A DNA stretch of 64,000 nt from DATBGO01 sp963785765 (GCA_963785765.1 CAWAWM010000003.1:620001-684000), one strand, 5' to 3'; counted from the stretch's first letter, positions 16,894 through 24,591 are shown. Notes: generated by a model not told the origin, from the sequence alone. Translations and numbers: made by a program.

Positions 16894-17019
16894 ACCAGTC
16901 ACGCGGCCGGGTAACCAGGCCCGGCCGCGCCAGGTTCAAGCCGGCGCTCCCCCTGCGCCTCCAGCTGGCAGCGGCAGGTGGCTGCCCGGGCCGCGCTGGC
17001 CACCGGCCATGATGGGTTC

Positions 17020-17976
17020 ATGACGGGCAAGTTCTGGCGGCCGGTATGCCTGGGTGTGGCTGCGCTGCTCCTGGCCGGGTGCGGGGCATCAAGCCAGGGC
17101 GCGGGTGCCCAGCCGACCGCCACGTCCAGGCCCGCAGCCGGAGCGGGGACCCGCGGGCCAGCGCCGGCGACAGGCGCAGGTGCTGGAGACGCAAGCGCCA
17201 CGCCGCTAGCTCGGGGCGCTAGGGTGCCGCAGCCAAGGCACATCGTGGTCGTCATCATGGAGAACAGTTCGTACTCCGGGATACTCAGCAGCGCAGCGGA
17301 CCCGTTCATCCACCAGCTCGCCCGGCGCGGCGCCCTGTTCACGCGGTCCTTCGCGGTCACCCATCCCAGCGAGCCGAATTATCTCGCCCTGTTCTCCGGC
17401 AGTACCCAAGGGATCAGCGACGACAGCTGCCCGCACAGCTTCACCACACCGAACCTGGCTGCCGGGTTGATCGCCGCAGGTAAGACCTTTGCTGGTTACG
17501 CCGAGAGCCTGCCCGCTGCGGGATCACTCGCCTGCACCGCAGGCGAGTACGCACGCAAGCACGCTCCGTGGACCGACTTCAGCAACATCCCGCGCTCGGT
17601 GGGCAAGCCGTTTTCGAGCTTCCCACGCAACTTCGGGCGGCTTCCCACCGTGTCGTACGTGGTGCCTAACCTCTGCCACGACATGCACGACTGCAGCGTG
17701 GCCATCGGCGACTCATGGCTGCGCGCGCACCTGGCCAGGTACGAGACCTGGGCCCTGACCCACGACAGCCTGCTGATCCTCACCTGGGACGAAAACGACG
17801 GCCGGCCGGGCAACCAGATTGCCACGATCTTCGTCGGGCAGCAGATCCGGCCGGGAAAGTACCCGGAGCGCATCACCCACTACAACGTATTGCGGACCAT
17901 CGAGGACGCCTACCGGCTCCGCCATGACGGCCACGCCGCCACGGCCCGCCCGATTACGGACATCTGGCGGCCATGA
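17020..17976 (+). CDS. Lipoprotein phosphoesterase (phospholipase C/acid phosphatase-like)
   Basis: 318 residues. The N-terminus ends in the lipobox LLAGC, so the protein is probably anchored outside the membrane, followed by a 50-residue Ala/Gly/Pro linker. The catalytic domain is of the PF04185 type: HIVVVIMENSSYSGIL near the start, TRSFAVTHPSEPNYLALFSG, VVPNLCHDMHDC, and LLILTWDENDG near the end, which supply the metal-binding Glu/Asn, Asp and His. Expected to hydrolyse phosphomonoesters or phospholipid head groups outside the cell. The ATG at 17020 was chosen because the signal peptide starts there. Confidence 0.85.
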   Translation: MTGKFWRPVCLGVAALLLAGCGASSQGAGAQPTATSRPAAGAGTRGPAPATGAGAGDASATPLARGARVPQPRHIVVVIMENSSYSGILSSAADPFIHQLARRGALFTRSFAVTHPSEPNYLALFSGSTQGISDDSCPHSFTTPNLAAGLIAAGKTFAGYAESLPAAGSLACTAGEYARKHAPWTDFSNIPRSVGKPFSSFPRNFGRLPTVSYVVPNLCHDMHDCSVAIGDSWLRAHLARYETWALTHDSLLILTWDENDGRPGNQIATIFVGQQIRPGKYPERITHYNVLRTIEDAYRLRHDGHAATARPITDIWRP

Positions 17977-18005
17977 AATCCGCCGGCCTGGCCGCAGCGA
18001 CGGCG

Positions 18006-18221
18006 TCAGGACGAGGACTGCGCGGCCAACGAGGACTGCGCGGCCGACGAGGACTGGGCGGCCAGCGCCTGCTGGCGGGCGGCGGCGAGCTGCTCGCGGG
18101 TGCGGCCCAGGGCCTGCTCGGCGGCGCGGCCAGCTAGTTCCGCGTTATGCCCGCCGGGGCGCGGGAGAACGCCGGTAGGCTGAATGCGAAGGGGAGTAGT
18201 CCTTCGTCGGCTGGTCGACAT
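18006..18221 (-). CDS. Doubtful small ORF antisense to the riboswitch
   Basis: 71 codons. The 3-prime half has almost pure G/C third positions and encodes a helical Ala/Gln-rich stretch (EQLAAARQQALAAQ) ending in three AAQSS repeats (18-bp units at 18013-18066). The 5-prime third has ordinary third positions, and its only usual start codon lies within the opposite strand of the manganese riboswitch. It could be the tail of a lost gene or a small repeat protein; I know no family. Confidence 0.22.
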   Translation of the reverse strand: MSTSRRRTTPLRIQPTGVLPRPGGHNAELAGRAAEQALGRTREQLAAARQQALAAQSSSAAQSSLAAQSSS

Positions 18222-18345
18222 ACCGGCGCACCTGCGCCCGGCCGCCGGACCACGGCTAGTGGTGGACGAGACCTTCGGCTGTTGAGCACATCCGGCCGAA
18301 GCATCCTCCCTGGGCTATCGGCCGGTGATACCGACCGAAGGACGC
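18186..18345 (+). promoter_or_regulatory. yybP-ykoY (manganese) riboswitch
   Basis: Aptamer at 18186-18279: the family signature GGGGAGTAG (18191-18199), the second-loop element GACATAC and the 3-prime strand GAGACCTTCGG. P1 pairs CGAAGG (18187-18192) with CCTTCG (18272-18277). The same 3-prime strand, CCTTCGG (18272-18278), is a perfect complement of CCGAAGG (18335-18341), which contains the Shine-Dalgarno sequence of the next gene. A separate 8-bp hairpin lies at 18292-18325. This fits control of translation: Mn(II) stabilises P1 and frees the ribosome site. The downstream gene belongs to a family of manganese exporters, as expected. Confidence 0.85.
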
Positions 18346-18349
18346 CCGC

Positions 18350-18946
18350 ATGCCTTACCTCGTGGTGATCGGCACTGCGTTCGCGCTCACGTTCCTGGCT
18401 GAGCTTCCCGATAAGTCCATGTTCGCCTCCCTGGTGCTGGCCACCCGCTACCAGCCCGCCTGGGTATGGTCAGGGGCGGCCGCGGCGTTCGCCGTGCAGA
18501 TCGCCATCGCCGTTACCGCGGGGCAGCTGCTGACGCTGCTCCCGCACCGCCTGGTGCTCGCCGTGACCGCCGGCCTGTTCCTGGCCGGGGCGGCTTACCT
18601 GTGGGCGGCGAGCTTCAGGACCGGGCGTCACGACGGTGCTGATGCGGCCAGGCAGGGCGGCCGGCCCCCGTCGTTCCTGAGGGTGGCGGGGCTGAGCTTC
18701 GGCCTGGTGTTCCTGGCCGAGTGGGGCGACATCACCCAGATCAGCACCGCGAGCCTGGCCGCCAGGTATGACCCGCTGCTGGTGTTCGCCGGCGCGACGC
18801 TGGGCCTGTGGGCGGCGGCGGCCGTGGCCGTGAGCATCGGCGCCAAGAGCCTGGACCTGATCCCGATGGCGTGGGTCCGCCGGATCACCGCGGCGATCAT
18901 GCTCGCCCTCGGGGTCTACATCGCCCTGACGGCTATCACCGGTTAG
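18350..18946 (+). CDS. GDT1/TMEM165-family (UPF0016) manganese exporter
   Basis: 198 residues, six predicted spans in two homologous halves. The family signature ExxDK(S/T) appears as ELPDKS (Glu18-Ser23) in the first half and EWGDIT (Glu124-Thr129) in the second; the second copy has Ile where Lys/Arg is usual. Between the halves is a polar His/Arg/Gly loop. Bacterial members export Mn(II). The upstream yybP-ykoY riboswitch strongly supports that role: excess manganese would open translation. GAAGGA at 18337-18342 is the ribosome site. Confidence 0.9.
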   Translation: MPYLVVIGTAFALTFLAELPDKSMFASLVLATRYQPAWVWSGAAAAFAVQIAIAVTAGQLLTLLPHRLVLAVTAGLFLAGAAYLWAASFRTGRHDGADAARQGGRPPSFLRVAGLSFGLVFLAEWGDITQISTASLAARYDPLLVFAGATLGLWAAAAVAVSIGAKSLDLIPMAWVRRITAAIMLALGVYIALTAITG

Positions 18947-19076
18947 CGCGTTCACGGCTAGCGGGATACGCAGTCCGGGTGGTCCGGCTGGGCCGCCAGC
19001 TCAACGGCGAAGCTCGGCGGACCGTGACCGCGCAGCGTGACCGGCCGCCGGGCCACCGGGAGCCGTTCCAGCGCCG

Positions 19077-19631
19077 CTATTCAGGCTCGACACTGCGCTC
19101 CGTGGCCAGCTCGGCCAGGCCGTAGCGCTCGACATGCTCGGGTTCGGCCAGGCTGATCGGCCGGAGTCCCTGTCCCGTCAGCCGTTCGTTGATCTCGTCG
19201 AATCGCTCGACGACGAGCCGCTTCTCGGCGTCGGTGACCCGTCCCTTGTGCGGCTTGCCGGCCTGCTCCAGGCTGGCGTAGCTGCCGCGGTCACCGCGGG
19301 CCGGGCAGGCCGGGCCGGTCCTGGAACTGCGCCTGGCCGGCCGGGCCGTGCTGAGCAGCTCGGTCATCTCCTGGTCGGTGGCCAGCTGGTCGAACGAGCC
19401 GGCATCCATGGTCACCCGGTGCGGCTCGTCCTCCCCGGGCAGGTACAGGTCAACCACGGCCACCTGCAGAGCCGCCTTCTCGATGGCCCTCGCCTCGTCG
19501 CTGAGCACGTCGATCTCCACTGCGCTGTCGCCGAGGTCAGGGTGCTCGCGGATCACGATGCGAGCCACGGTGTCGTCCTGGGCCATGATCGCGCCGCTGA
19601 GGTCGCTGAACATGACGGTCTTCTGACCCAC
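19077..19631 (-). CDS. Unknown protein behind a LexA-like box; weak Lsr2 resemblance
   Basis: 184 residues from the GTG at 19631, which has GGGGAGG at a suitable distance; the open frame continues to 19796 but without a start signal. The opening MGQKTVMFSDLSG vaguely recalls Lsr2 proteins (M-A-K-K-V then DDLDG), followed by an acidic sheet-helix region, a linker rich in Arg/Pro/Ser, and a C-terminal motif VTDAEKRLVVERFDEINERL, then QGLRPISLAEPEHVERYGL. I cannot name the family with confidence. The promoter region carries a LexA-like palindrome, suggesting induction on DNA damage. Confidence 0.6.
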   Translation of the reverse strand: MGQKTVMFSDLSGAIMAQDDTVARIVIREHPDLGDSAVEIDVLSDEARAIEKAALQVAVVDLYLPGEDEPHRVTMDAGSFDQLATDQEMTELLSTARPARRSSRTGPACPARGDRGSYASLEQAGKPHKGRVTDAEKRLVVERFDEINERLTGQGLRPISLAEPEHVERYGLAELATERSVEPE

Positions 19632-19767
19632 TTGGGCATGCCTCCCCTGCTTGTCGGTGTTTCCGCGGTCCGGCGCCGCCAGCGGCCCGCGGATGGCGGG
19701 CCGGGCGGGGACGGGGCGGGCTGCCACGCTCACGAAGGCGGCCGCCTGGTCGTTGAGCACCTGGCCT

Positions 19768-19808
19768 ACCCTGCACCACCGGCGAGCCACTGTCAAACAT
19801 ATGTTCGA
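19768..19808 (-). promoter_or_regulatory. Promoter overlapped by a LexA-like SOS box
   Basis: On the minus strand TCGAAC-ATAT-GTTTGA (19808-19793) differs at one base from the actinobacterial SOS box TCGAAC-N4-GTTCGA. Its right arm overlaps TTGACA (19796-19791), which has CAGGGT (19773-19768) 17 bp further on as a weak -10. Transcription would enter the 184-residue gene with a leader of roughly 130 nt. Confidence 0.5.
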
Positions 19809-19828
19809 CGTATCCTGCTCCGCCCGTC

Positions 19829-20650
19829 CTAGAGCGGGAACAGGCGTTCGGCTGTCACATGCAGGAACAGTTCCCTGGTTTGGTCGTCAAGGCCGAGTTC
19901 GCTGAGCCTGGCCAGGGCCGCGGTCGCGGTGATCATGGGATAGTTCGTGCCGAACAGCACCTTGGTGCGGCCGTGGCCGCGCAGGTAGCTCACCAGCTCC
20001 GGCGGGTACCTGTGGCACGCGTAGGCCGAGGTGTCGATGTAGACGTTCGGGTATTTGGTCGCCAGCGCGACCATCTCCAGTGTCCATGGGTAGCCGATGT
20101 GCCCGGCGATGATCACCAGGTCAGGGAACTCCAGCGCGACGTCGTCCAGGTAGGGAATGGGCAGGCCGGTCTCGGAGGACCGCAGCGGCCCGGTGTGGCC
20201 GACCTGGGTCAGGAACGGGATGCCCAGCTGGACGCACTCGGCCAGCAGCGGATAGTAGAGCCGGTGGTTCGGCGGCAGTCCCCACAGCCAGGGCACGATG
20301 CGCAGCCCCCGGAAGCCGAGGTCATGTACGGCCCGGCGCAGCTCGGCGATCGCTTTGACCGGTTCGCGCAGGTCGGCCGAGGCGATGCCGGTCAGCCGGT
20401 CCGGGTAGCTGGCGACGAACGATGCGACCTCGTCATTGCTGATCAGCGGACCCGACGGGCCGTACCAGGCGCAGATCAGGCCGCGGTCCACGCCGCCCTC
20501 GTCCATCGCGGCCACGGTGGCCGCCAGCGGCACCTCCGTGTCGAGGGCCGGCTGGCCCGTCCAGCGCCACACTGGCTCGAACATCTCATGCTGGGCGAAC
20601 CGCGGGGTCGGATGCTGCATCCACACATCGATGACGGTCATGACCGACAT
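19829..20650 (-). CDS. Amidohydrolase-family (ACMSD-like) protein
   Basis: 273 residues, TIM-barrel amidohydrolase 2 type: the N-terminus MTVIDVWMQHP, VPLAATVAAMDEGGVDRGLI, PDRLTGIASADLREPVKAI, LGFRGLRIVPWLWG, a His in GIPFLTQVGHTGP, AGHIGYPWTLEMVALATKYP and GTNYPMITATAALARL near the end. The usual metal-binding HxH after the first strand is replaced by MQH, so metal binding may be altered. Family members decarboxylate or hydrate aromatic-derived acids; the substrate here is unknown. The ATG three codons downstream is an equally good start. Confidence 0.82.
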   Translation of the reverse strand: MSVMTVIDVWMQHPTPRFAQHEMFEPVWRWTGQPALDTEVPLAATVAAMDEGGVDRGLICAWYGPSGPLISNDEVASFVASYPDRLTGIASADLREPVKAIAELRRAVHDLGFRGLRIVPWLWGLPPNHRLYYPLLAECVQLGIPFLTQVGHTGPLRSSETGLPIPYLDDVALEFPDLVIIAGHIGYPWTLEMVALATKYPNVYIDTSAYACHRYPPELVSYLRGHGRTKVLFGTNYPMITATAALARLSELGLDDQTRELFLHVTAERLFPL

Positions 20651-20710
20651 CCTGCCGCACGGGACTCCGGCCGGATCAGCTACCTTCGTGGCGCTGGCGG
20701 CCCGGGCCTG

Positions 20711-20782
20711 TCAGGCCGTTCGCGGTCAGCCGTTCGCCGTCAGCCGTTCGCCCGTCAGCCGTTCGCCGTCAGCCGTTGGCCG
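20711..20782 (-). repeat. 14-15-bp tandem repeat spanning a stop codon
   Basis: Five units of TCAGCCGTTCGCCG with small changes; each carries, on the minus strand, a TGA. The stop of the MucR-like gene (20769-20771) is one of these TGAs, so the array runs from the last codons into the untranslated region. Confidence 0.85.
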
Positions 20783-22019
20783 TCAGCCGCCAGCTTCGCC
20801 GCAGTACCGGCGGCCTGGCCACTGGCTGCGCGGCCACTGGCTGCGCGGCCACTAGCTGCGTGGCCACTATCTGCGTGGCCACTGGCTGCGTGGCCACTAG
20901 CTGCGCGCACTGGGCCGGTGACCTCATCGGTCCGGCCGGGATCGCTGCTACCTCGGCCTGCCGCCGCCGCAGCCAGGCCTGCGGCTGACCGGACTCGGCG
21001 GCCATCGCCTGCCAGGTCCAGCCCTCGCGCCTGCGCTGACTGATGTAGTCGGCGATGCTGGCGTAGCCCAGCCGCGCGGCGACTTCGGCCGCGCGCTGCC
21101 GGGCGGCGTGCCGTTTCGCGGCGTGCGGGACGCGGGCCAGTCCGTGCCGTCGCAGCGCGGACTCGACGGCATGGTGCGAGACGCCGGCCTCGGCCGCGAT
21201 GGCGTTGACCGTCCAGTGCCGCGCGAGATGCCGTTCCGCAAGGTAGCCGGGCACATCAGCGAACCCGTGCTCGCGCAGCGCCGGCCACCACGCCGCGTCG
21301 CGCCGGTCCGGGCTCCGCCGCCGCGCCGCGTCAGCCGCCCCCGGATCTACCTGGCCGAGGTGGCGCGACAGCCAGTCCTTGTGCAGCCCGGCCTCGCGGC
21401 TGATCGCGGCCAGGCTGGCTCCCTCCCGCAGCCGGGCCGTGACGAGCGCCTGCACGTCCGGGTATCCCAGCCGCCATGCCGCGTCAGCGGCGACCCCGGC
21501 CAGGTACCGGTCAGCACGCTCGCGGTTCGCGCGGGCGACCACCGCACGGGGAACCGCAGCGAAAACGCGGGCGGTCTTCCGGCGGCGCTGCTCAGGAAAC
21601 GGGCGGCCCCGGGCCGCCGCGGCGGCATCCCGGGTGAGCTTTCCGGCCCGGGCCCGGTCCCGGCCGGCGGCGCTGCCCTGGCGGATGGCCGGCTCGAACA
21701 CCAGGCGGGCGGTGAGGGCGGCGGCCCTGAGCTTGCGAGTCTCCGGGCCTTCCAAAGACTGGCGGCGTTCCAGCCCGAACGCATCGCAGTAGGCCTGCTT
21801 GGTCCAGCCATGCGATCTCAGATGAGCAGCGACAGAGCGCAGTGACCGCCCGCACAGGTGACACGTCACCAGAGAGCCGTCGATGAGCACTTCGCCGATC
21901 GGCGCGTAGCAGGCCGTCCCGTCCGGGAGCACCGCGACCACCGGCCGGATCAGGCCGCGCGGCGGCCGGGCGGCGGCCGGCAAGGTCACGGGCGCCTGGC
22001 TGATCGTCTCGGCCGACAT
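20769..22019 (-). CDS. MucR-like zinc-finger protein with repeated helix-turn-helix modules
   Basis: 416 residues from ATG 22019 (GGAGG at 22026-22030). Residues about 50-80, VTCHLCGRSLRSVAAHLRSH then GWTKQAYCDAFGL, match the Ros/MucR zinc-finger segment (CxxC-x9-HxxxH). After an Arg/Ala-rich linker come three similar modules, each a helix-turn-helix: GASLAAISREAGLHKDWLSR, NAIAAEAGVSHHAVESALRR and GWTWQAMAAESGQPQAWLRR. The last 40 residues are a VATQ/VAAQP pentapeptide repeat. A DNA-binding regulator or nucleoid protein is likely. It is divergent from a PadR gene with a shared operator between them. Confidence 0.7.
   Translation of the reverse strand: MSAETISQAPVTLPAAARPPRGLIRPVVAVLPDGTACYAPIGEVLIDGSLVTCHLCGRSLRSVAAHLRSHGWTKQAYCDAFGLERRQSLEGPETRKLRAAALTARLVFEPAIRQGSAAGRDRARAGKLTRDAAAAARGRPFPEQRRRKTARVFAAVPRAVVARANRERADRYLAGVAADAAWRLGYPDVQALVTARLREGASLAAISREAGLHKDWLSRHLGQVDPGAADAARRRSPDRRDAAWWPALREHGFADVPGYLAERHLARHWTVNAIAAEAGVSHHAVESALRRHGLARVPHAAKRHAARQRAAEVAARLGYASIADYISQRRREGWTWQAMAAESGQPQAWLRRRQAEVAAIPAGPMRSPAQCAQLVATQPVATQIVATQLVAAQPVAAQPVARPPVLRRSWRLTANG
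20817..20906 (-). repeat. 15-bp tandem repeat (6 copies) inside the MucR-like gene
   Basis: Six in-frame units of GGCCACTGGCTGCGC with substitutions encode the C-terminal pentapeptide repeats VATQ(P/I/L) and VAAQP. Located 46 bp from the 14-bp array at the same gene end. Confidence 0.9.
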
Positions 22020-22041
22020 CACCCGCCTCCCGCCGAGCTGC

Positions 22042-22058
22042 TAGTCACACTGAGACTA
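22042..22058. promoter_or_regulatory. PadR-type operator, copy 1
   Basis: TAGTCACA-C-TGAGACTA, a near-perfect inverted repeat between the divergent MucR-like and padR genes. Its inverse complement nearly matches the site at 22762, before the aldehyde dehydrogenase gene. Confidence 0.65.
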
Positions 22059-22150
22059 CTAGCCGCGCGGGCGGCCGTCACGTGTCGGCGGCATACCCGG
22101 CAGGCCCAGGTCAGCCCCGCCGTGACCGCGCTGCGCCGTAACCTTGGGTC

Positions 22151-22702
22151 ATGCCCGCGTCACCTGAGCCCTCGCTCTCCCTGGCCGAGTGGCTGGTGCT
22201 GTGCCTGGTCTGCGAGCAGCCGTGCCACGGGTTCGCCATCGCCAGGATGCTGGGTCCTGAGGGCGAGATGGGCCGGGTATGGCGGGTGCCCAAGCCGGTC
22301 GTCTACCGGGCTCTGCAGCGGCTTGAGCAGCTGGGGCTGGTGCAGACCACTGAGCAGCAGCCTTCGAGCCAGGGCCCGGTCCGGTCGCTGGTCGCGGCGA
22401 CCGCGCCCGGCCGGAAGATCGCGACGGCGTGGCTGGCGAGACCGGCCGGCCACAACCGGGACGTGCGCTCGGAGCTGCTGGTGAAGCTGGCGCTGCTGGA
22501 CCGCTCAGGGACTGATCCGCAGCCGCTGCTCGACGCGCAGCGCACCGCGCTCGTGCCGGTGGCCCGCGCACTGCAGGACCGCCTCGCGGCATCCTCGGGC
22601 TTCGAACGCACGCTGGCCTTGTGGCGCTGCGAGACCATGTCGGCGACGCTGCGCTTCCTGGACGCCCTGCCGGTGCCGGACCTGGCGGCGGCCGAGCAGT
22701 AA
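22151..22702 (+). CDS. PadR-family transcriptional regulator
   Basis: 183 residues. PadR winged helix: SLAEWLVLCLVCEQPCHGFA, IARMLGPEGEMGRVWRVPKP, VVYRALQRLEQLGLVQ and a beta-wing VRSLVAATAPGRK. The C-terminal half is a helical dimerisation domain (VRSELLVKLALLDRSG onward). The tyrosine-glycine turn usual in PadR (HGYE/HGYA) is HGFA here. Flanked by two copies of the same 17-bp operator, one shared with the divergent MucR-like gene and one before the aldehyde dehydrogenase, so it probably represses all three genes until a phenolic or aldehyde ligand appears. Confidence 0.85.
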   Translation: MPASPEPSLSLAEWLVLCLVCEQPCHGFAIARMLGPEGEMGRVWRVPKPVVYRALQRLEQLGLVQTTEQQPSSQGPVRSLVAATAPGRKIATAWLARPAGHNRDVRSELLVKLALLDRSGTDPQPLLDAQRTALVPVARALQDRLAASSGFERTLALWRCETMSATLRFLDALPVPDLAAAEQ

Positions 22703-22761
22703 CCGGGCGCGGCGCTTCGCCGCTCAACTCGCGCCGCCCTCTTGTGCCCGTTCTGCTTCTG

Positions 22762-22778
22762 TAGTCTCATTGTGACTA
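22762..22778 (+). promoter_or_regulatory. PadR-type operator, copy 2
   Basis: TAGTCTCA-T-TGTGACTA, 60 bp after padR and 110 bp before the aldehyde dehydrogenase start. Sixteen of the 17 positions match the inverse complement of copy 1; only the central base differs. Confidence 0.65.
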
Positions 22779-22888
22779 CTGGGCTGGGGCGGTGGCCCCC
22801 GGTCAGGCCGCCCCGCTACGGCCTGGCGCCCGGAAGCTGCCCGCCGCCAGCCAGCCGGGCATGCCTGCAGGCAAGGAGATGAGATGCC

Positions 22889-24379
22889 ATGACCGTGACC
22901 CTGGACCGCAATGTCGAAGCTTTCATCGGCGCCCCCCGTCAGCTGTTCATCAACGGGCAGTGGACCGATGCAGCGTCCGGCCGGACCTTCGAGACCCCGA
23001 ATCCCGCGACCGGGGAGACTCTCGCGCGAATTGCGGAGGGTGACGCCGAGGACATTGACCGGGCGGTCCGGGCGGCCCGCGAGGCGTTCGAGAACGGCCC
23101 GTGGAGCAGGATGACGCCGTCCGAGCGCGGGCGCATCATCTGGCGGATCGGCGACCTGATCCTGGAGCACGTCGACGAGCTCGCCCAGCTGGAGTCCCTC
23201 GATAACGGCAAGCCGTTCGCCGTCGCGCAGGCCGCGGACGTGCCGCTGGCCGCTGACCTGTTCCATTACATGGCCGGCTGGGCCACCAAGATCGAGGGCA
23301 ACACGATCAACATCTCGGTGCCCTACATGCCGGGCGCCAACTTCCACTCTTACACGCTGCGTGAGCCCGTCGGGGTCGTCGGGCAGATCATCCCGTGGAA
23401 CTTCCCGCTGCTGATGGCGGCGTGGAAGCTCGGCCCGGCGCTGACCACCGGGAACTGCGTAGTGCTCAAGCCGGCCGAGCAGACCCCGCTGACCGCGCTG
23501 CGGCTGGCCGAGTTGATCGCCGAGGCCGGGGTGCCCGACGGGGTGGTGAACGTCGTGCCCGGGTTCGGGGAAACGGCGGGCGCCGCCCTGGCCGCGCACG
23601 GCGATGTCGACAAGGTCGCCTTCACCGGCTCTACCGAGGTGGGCAAGCTGATCGTCGCGGCCGCCGGGGCCAGCAACCTGAAGAAGCTCACCCTGGAGCT
23701 GGGCGGCAAGAGCCCCAATATCGTCTTCGACGACGCCGTGGAAGGCGCGGTCGAGGGAGCGGCGAACGCGATCTTCTTCAACCACGGGCAGTGCTGCGTG
23801 GCCGGCTCACGGCTGTTCGTGCATCAGAACCGCTTCGACGAAGTGGTGGACGGCGTCGCGGAGATCGCCAAGTCCATCAAGCTGGGCTCCGGCCTGGAGG
23901 TCGGCACGCAGATGGGCCCGCTGGTGTCGGAGGAGCAGTTCCAGCGGGTCAGCGGCTACCTGGAGTCCGGCCGGGCCGAAGGCGCCACCGCGCTGGCCGG
24001 CGGCGGCCGGTTCGGCGATCGCGGCTTCTTCATCGAGCCGACCGTGCTGATCAACACCCACGGCAACATGAAGGTGGTACGCGAGGAGATCTTCGGGCCG
24101 GTGGTCGTCGCCGCGCCGTTCAGCGACCTGGACGAGATCGCCGCCCAGGCCAACGACAGCGACTACGGCCTGGGGGCGGGCATCTGGACCAAGGACATCT
24201 CCAAGGCGCACGCCCTGGCCAAGAAGCTCCGGGCCGGCACCGTCTGGATCAACTGCTACAACGTCTTCGACGCGGCCCTGCCGTTCGGCGGGTACAAGCA
24301 GTCCGGCTGGGGCCGTGAGATGGGCCACGAGGTCCTGAACAACTACACCGAGGTGAAGGCCGTCACCACGCTGCTCTAA
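22889..24379 (+). CDS. NAD(P)-dependent aldehyde dehydrogenase
   Basis: 496 residues, the normal ALDH length. Oxidises aldehydes to acids. Motifs: IIPWNFPLL (oxyanion Asn171), KPAEQTPL (cofactor Lys), FTGSTEVGK (Rossmann turn), general base Glu270 in LELGGKSPN, nucleophile Cys303 in GQCCVAGS, and EEIFGPV. Closest in style to betaine- or phenylacetaldehyde-type dehydrogenases with broad substrates. A PadR-type operator lies 110 bp upstream, and the padR gene precedes it, which suggests induction by a phenolic acid or aldehyde. AAGGAG lies 11 nt before the ATG. Confidence 0.93.
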   Translation: MTVTLDRNVEAFIGAPRQLFINGQWTDAASGRTFETPNPATGETLARIAEGDAEDIDRAVRAAREAFENGPWSRMTPSERGRIIWRIGDLILEHVDELAQLESLDNGKPFAVAQAADVPLAADLFHYMAGWATKIEGNTINISVPYMPGANFHSYTLREPVGVVGQIIPWNFPLLMAAWKLGPALTTGNCVVLKPAEQTPLTALRLAELIAEAGVPDGVVNVVPGFGETAGAALAAHGDVDKVAFTGSTEVGKLIVAAAGASNLKKLTLELGGKSPNIVFDDAVEGAVEGAANAIFFNHGQCCVAGSRLFVHQNRFDEVVDGVAEIAKSIKLGSGLEVGTQMGPLVSEEQFQRVSGYLESGRAEGATALAGGGRFGDRGFFIEPTVLINTHGNMKVVREEIFGPVVVAAPFSDLDEIAAQANDSDYGLGAGIWTKDISKAHALAKKLRAGTVWINCYNVFDAALPFGGYKQSGWGREMGHEVLNNYTEVKAVTTLL

Positions 24380-24386
24380 GGCACCT

Positions 24387-24418
24387 GGCGGTGGGCCGGG
24401 CTGATCCTGCCCACCGCC
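24387..24418. terminator. Terminator hairpin after aldehyde dehydrogenase
   Basis: GGCGGTGGGC (24387-24396) pairs perfectly with GCCCACCGCC (24409-24418), 12-nt loop, starting 8 bp after the stop codon. It faces the convergent DUF3097 gene. Confidence 0.75.
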
Positions 24419-24439
24419 GGCGCCCCCAGAAGCAATAGA

Positions 24440-24487
24440 GGCAACGGCACTGTGCTGCGGTTACAGCAACAGCCCGGCGCCGTTGCC
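24440..24487. other. Nested inverted repeats in the convergent gap
   Basis: GGCAACGGC (24440-24448) pairs with GCCGTTGCC (24479-24487), and inside it TGCTG pairs with CAGCA around a short loop. It may be the terminator of the DUF3097 gene or an end of a small RNA. The remaining 100 bp to 24591 are AT-richer than the surroundings with nothing else recognised. Confidence 0.45.
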
Positions 24488-24591
24488 GCGATTGGCTAAC
24501 GACAGCGGGTGCGCCATCGCCGTTATTGTGCGCCTGCTTTCGAAGGCGAGGGGCATCCAGTAGTGAGGTATTTGTATGGATATGATCAGTT

